From contig BLXT01005777.1 in NCBI GenBank assembly GCA_019648995.1, positions 646,242-667,465 on the forward strand: a DNA stretch of 21,224 nt, read 5' to 3'. Numbering within the stretch: the stretch's first letter is position 1; every line of letters begins with the position of its first letter. This DNA comes from Plakobranchus ocellatus. Its lineage: Eukaryota > Mollusca > Gastropoda > Plakobranchidae. Shown piece after piece: positions 18,930-21,224 of this stretch. A program made the translations under genes and the position numbers. The notes under the pieces were generated by a model. That model ran no database searches. It had not been told where the DNA came from and was given only the letters and a program-made list of their open reading frames with translations.

Positions 18930-20237
18930 GTAAGTTATTGAAGAGTAAGTGAGTAAAGTGAGTCCCATGCTTGTCTGAGTGTTGGCGAGCCAGGAGAAAT
19001 ATCCTGATTGTTCTTGCCATGCAGATTCTATGACAGTTTGGGATTACTTTCCTTGCTACCTTTTCTTTCATTAGGTCCTAGCTACCCATTTAATGCAGAT
19101 TGAACACAGGAGAGCAGCACATTGTCTTGGTCCTGGACTTTGAGTCAAACTGAGGACTTCTAATACAGTAGCCAACCGGTCTACTTATGTACTTATGTAG
19201 CCCAGCTCCCCAAACGAGGAATAGAAACCAATAATCAAAATTGTAGATTAATTTTGTTTGTTAAAAGAGTTGATGAAAGATAAAGCTAATGATTAGAAAG
19301 TTTGAAAAAAAATTTTTAAACAAACATTGTATGGATTAACCCACATGGGACTTATGCCATGTTGTCACATGAAAGCCTAATCGGGTCAAATTGATCTAAA
19401 TAGTCAGAATATAGGCCTCAAGTTCATAAATATGGCCATCACAAACTTTGCAAGTGTAGCAGCAGCAACACCAACAACAAAGATAATGAGGACAACAGCA
19501 ACTGCAACAAGAACAAGAACAATGATGAGGATGATGATGATGATGACAAAAACAAGTAATCCCATAATCAAGGCAGCATCTTTTCATCTGTATGCGCACT
19601 TTGTTCAACTCCCAGAAAATAATCACTGTCTCTGTCGAGTCTACAGCCATTTCAGCCTTAAAAGGTCAAAGATCTGTTTCTAACCATCATTGGTTCTGCA
19701 TTTTTCCTTACTCTAGACCAAAAATGCCGTCACTACAGAAAAATTGCTGTAAAGTCCATCTTGTGGGATTTGGTACAAGATAGGTAAAAAAGAGAATAAT
19801 TGGAAGCTCTAGTACAATATATGTTTTTTAAAATCAGCGTTTCAGGGTTAATTTGATCCAAACAGTCCCATGTGGGTTAAACAAATTGTCAGATTGCATA
19901 TATTCGAAACAACATTGTTTTAGAAATGAAAATGTTTTCCTGCACATCTAAAGGCATATTTCAAGGCATGCAATTCTATGAGTATGAGCACATTTTAAAA
20001 AAAATGATTCAGTAATTTTTATAAATGTGCACTTCCATTAATTTCAGAGATACTTTTAGCGCTGTCAGTGTGATGGATGGCTTCAAATTTGGAGTGGGTC
20101 TATGGTGTTTGACAACTTTGCTGGAATTTCCTCATGTTCTGCTTGCCCAAAGGTCTGTGGATGTTTTCCTCATAGAGCAAGGTCACAATTTTATCAGCAT
20201 GGCTCTATCAGGTGTCTGCATTGCTTACTTTAAATAA
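18730..20237 (+). CDS. DUF1761 family membrane protein, two coding exons
   Basis: Exons 18730-18929 and 20048-20237 join in phase 2 to give 129 residues plus TAA. The donor is CTTAAT/GTAAGT; the acceptor is CATTAATTTCAG/A. An acceptor at 18677-18678 (TTTCTTTTCAATTTCAG), 51 nt before the ATG, implies an upstream 5' UTR exon. Four hydrophobic segments lie at about 2-19, 46-66, 78-99 and 107-127. DUF1761 features seen: the GAIYYHP turn after helix 1 followed by a W (residue 29), the DGFKFGVGLW pattern in helix 3, and a C-terminal FLIEQGHNFISMALSGV helix corresponding to the family's ID.G.H...L..G motif. The length matches the usual 130-140 residues. The family is common in bacteria and of unknown function; a membrane location is predicted. 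Family recognition is from motif memory, not a search. Confidence 0.82.
18947..19190 (-). mobile_element. SINE copy 3 in the DUF1761 intron
   Basis: On the minus strand it starts near 19190 with a tRNA-like head (GTTGGCTACTG as A box, CAGTTTGACTCA at 19152-19141 as B box), continues through AGCAAGGAAAGTAATCCC and CTCCTGGCTCGCC, and ends in a TTTAC/TTAC-type tail at about 18947-18960. It is not interrupted, so it serves as the reference for the empty MITE site in copy 2. It starts just 18 bp past the donor of exon 1. Confidence 0.7.
19340..19876. mobile_element. Second TTAA-flanked MITE-like element, 537 bp, in the DUF1761 intron
   Basis: TTAA plus CCCACATGGGACT at the left (19336-19352) is mirrored exactly by AGTCCCATGTGGG plus TTAA at the right (19864-19880), a 17-bp perfect inverted repeat. 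Just inside each end a block of about 23 nt recurs in direct orientation (GGGTCAAATTGATC near 19383; GGGTTAATTTGATC near 19847). The interior holds a trinucleotide-rich tract. The termini fit the piggyBac pattern (TTAA, CCC/GGG), but the TIR differs from the element at 17.2 kb. Confidence 0.72.
19455..19560 (+). repeat. Trinucleotide-rich tract (AGC, AAC, GAT units)
   Basis: Runs of GCAGCAGCAACA, ACAACAGCAACTGCAACAAGAACAAG in pieces, and GATGATGATGATGATGAC. The period of three keeps reading frames open on both strands and accounts for the apparent His-, Cys- or Thr/Met-rich ORFs here. It sits inside the second TTAA element. Confidence 0.75.
20048..20237 (+). CDS. Second coding exon of the DUF1761 gene
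   Basis: The first base completes an Ile codon, followed by 62 codons and TAA at 20235-20237. It encodes helices 3 and 4, the most recognisable part of the family. Confidence 0.85.
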
Positions 20238-20239
20238 TG

Positions 20240-20245
20240 AATAAA
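20240..20245 (+). terminator. Polyadenylation signal candidate right after the DUF1761 stop
   Basis: AATAAA starts three bases after the stop codon. It would give a 3' UTR of only about 25 nt. A second AATAAA at 20562-20567 is an alternative giving about 345 nt. The sequence cannot decide which is used. Confidence 0.35.
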
Positions 20246-20561
20246 GTGAAGTAAATGTTTGACTTTTATATTTGTTGTAATCGCATTGTGATGGAAACTT
20301 TATTCTGTACTTTAATATACTTCAGTAGCATGACATGTTCATATAAAAGGCAGCATATGCAAAATTTAATCTTATTACTTCCATATCTCTGGCTTTGTAT
20401 TATCTTTAACCTTTTCAATTACATATTTATCTTTTTGTGCTAATCTTTTCTTTTTAAAAAAATTCTACAATGACTTTTTCTTATTTTCTTGTTTTTTTTT
20501 TTTTTAAATCTTTCAATTAAAACTACTATTTCTTAACAAATACTGATATTTATTTATCAAC

Positions 20562-20567
20562 AATAAA
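20562..20567 (+). terminator. Alternative polyadenylation signal candidate for the DUF1761 gene
   Basis: AATAAA lies in an AT-rich stretch 325 nt past the stop. The region between carries several T runs but no reading frame of note. Confidence 0.35.
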
Positions 20568-21224
20568 TCTGAATTTTGGAATTGGTTAATTACTTTGAAA
20601 ATGTTGATATATTTGGTAGATTTAAATTTTGAGGATTGATTCAAATATTTTGGAAGATTATTGTGGAATGCACCAATAAGTAAATGCCCAGGGCCTTATA
20701 TTATCTAGATAGGAAATTGTTGTCCATCCAAATACATGCAATTAGCACATTAGGCTTTATGTTATTTTAGTGGACATTTTCAAAATGCATTTATTTTTTT
20801 AGATAATTCTTAAATTCTTCTTAGTCATAGAATTGGACTTCACTATATATACAACAAGTGTTTTAATTTTTGCCTAATTTCTCTTTCATTCTCTAGGAAC
20901 AAATTTATTCCTGTTGATAGGCCTACATCTTCTTAGAAATTTTAAGACTAAAAGAAGTCTTTTGCCTAAAGCATTACACATATTTTTCAATAGGCTCTAT
21001 TTTTTCCTAATCAAGGAAGAAGTATGTATGGCATTGACCCAATGACAAGAGTGATTTTAATACATTCATATTATTCGGATATTAAAATGCCATAAGCGTA
21101 ATATTAAATTCAATAATTTGAAAGGGCAACAGTAGGAAAATTAGTATTCATAATATAAATGATTATCACAACATAGATAAAGAGTAGCTGTCTATGTAGG
21201 TAGGTCTATAATTTTTCATCTATG
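20568..21224. other. AT-rich downstream flank, no gene seen
   Basis: Past the second polyadenylation candidate only short open frames remain. A few TAGGCCTA-like words occur. Nothing else can be supported. Confidence 0.5.

Noticed and set aside
19396-19683. Cys/His-rich minus-strand frame and Thr/Met-rich plus-strand frame
   Set aside because: Both come from the AGC/AAC/GAT trinucleotide tract inside the second TTAA element. The apparent zinc-finger-like Cys and His runs are repeat translations with no regular spacing.
1-21224. CRISPR array, bacterial operon or phage-like system
   Set aside because: There are no regularly spaced identical repeats, no compact co-directional ORFs and no ribosome-binding-site pattern. 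Introns and SINE/LINE content show eukaryotic nuclear DNA.

Overview
The window is eukaryotic, almost certainly animal, nuclear DNA. It is AT-rich, with long A/T runs, GT-AG introns, no operon-like gene packing, and interspersed LINE, SINE and DNA-transposon debris. Frequent TAGGCCTA-type and TCTAGATC-type palindromes and an RTE-like LINE tail would fit a marine invertebrate such as a mollusc. That placement is only an impression, and no species can be named from the sequence.

Two protein-coding genes can be assembled by hand from splice signals and matching reading-frame phase. On the minus strand, seven coding exons (11981 down to 4589) join in frame to give a 478-residue protein. It has a disordered N-terminal third rich in S/T-P sites with a KEN tripeptide, a short charged helical stretch, and about four membrane segments in the C-terminal half. 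I do not recognise the family. Its 5' untranslated exon probably lies at about 15962-16100. On the plus strand, two coding exons (18730-18929 and 20048-20237) join in frame to give a 129-residue, four-helix membrane protein that matches the DUF1761 family, best known from bacteria. The genes are divergent, and the interval around 16.0-16.4 kb is the likely control region between them.

Most of the remaining sequence is intron, UTR or intergenic DNA carrying mobile elements. They are: an RTE-like LINE 3' end at 5263-5493 with an exact 12-bp target-site duplication; a candidate 2.29-kb TIR element at 7041-9327, which contains a decayed reading frame (7600-7872), a fold-back structure (7961-8233) and a 39-bp perfect direct repeat; three copies of one tRNA-derived SINE family (about 15.0, 17.06-17.70 and 18.95-19.19 kb); a 394-bp TTAA-flanked piggyBac-type MITE (17177-17570) inserted inside the second SINE; and a second TTAA-flanked element (19340-19876) inside the intron of the DUF1761 gene. 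The first 4 kb and the last 0.65 kb hold no gene I can support.

The most interesting items are the unrecognised membrane protein, the nested SINE/MITE structure, the two unrelated TTAA elements within 3 kb, and the 2.29-kb TIR element with its unidentified decayed protein.
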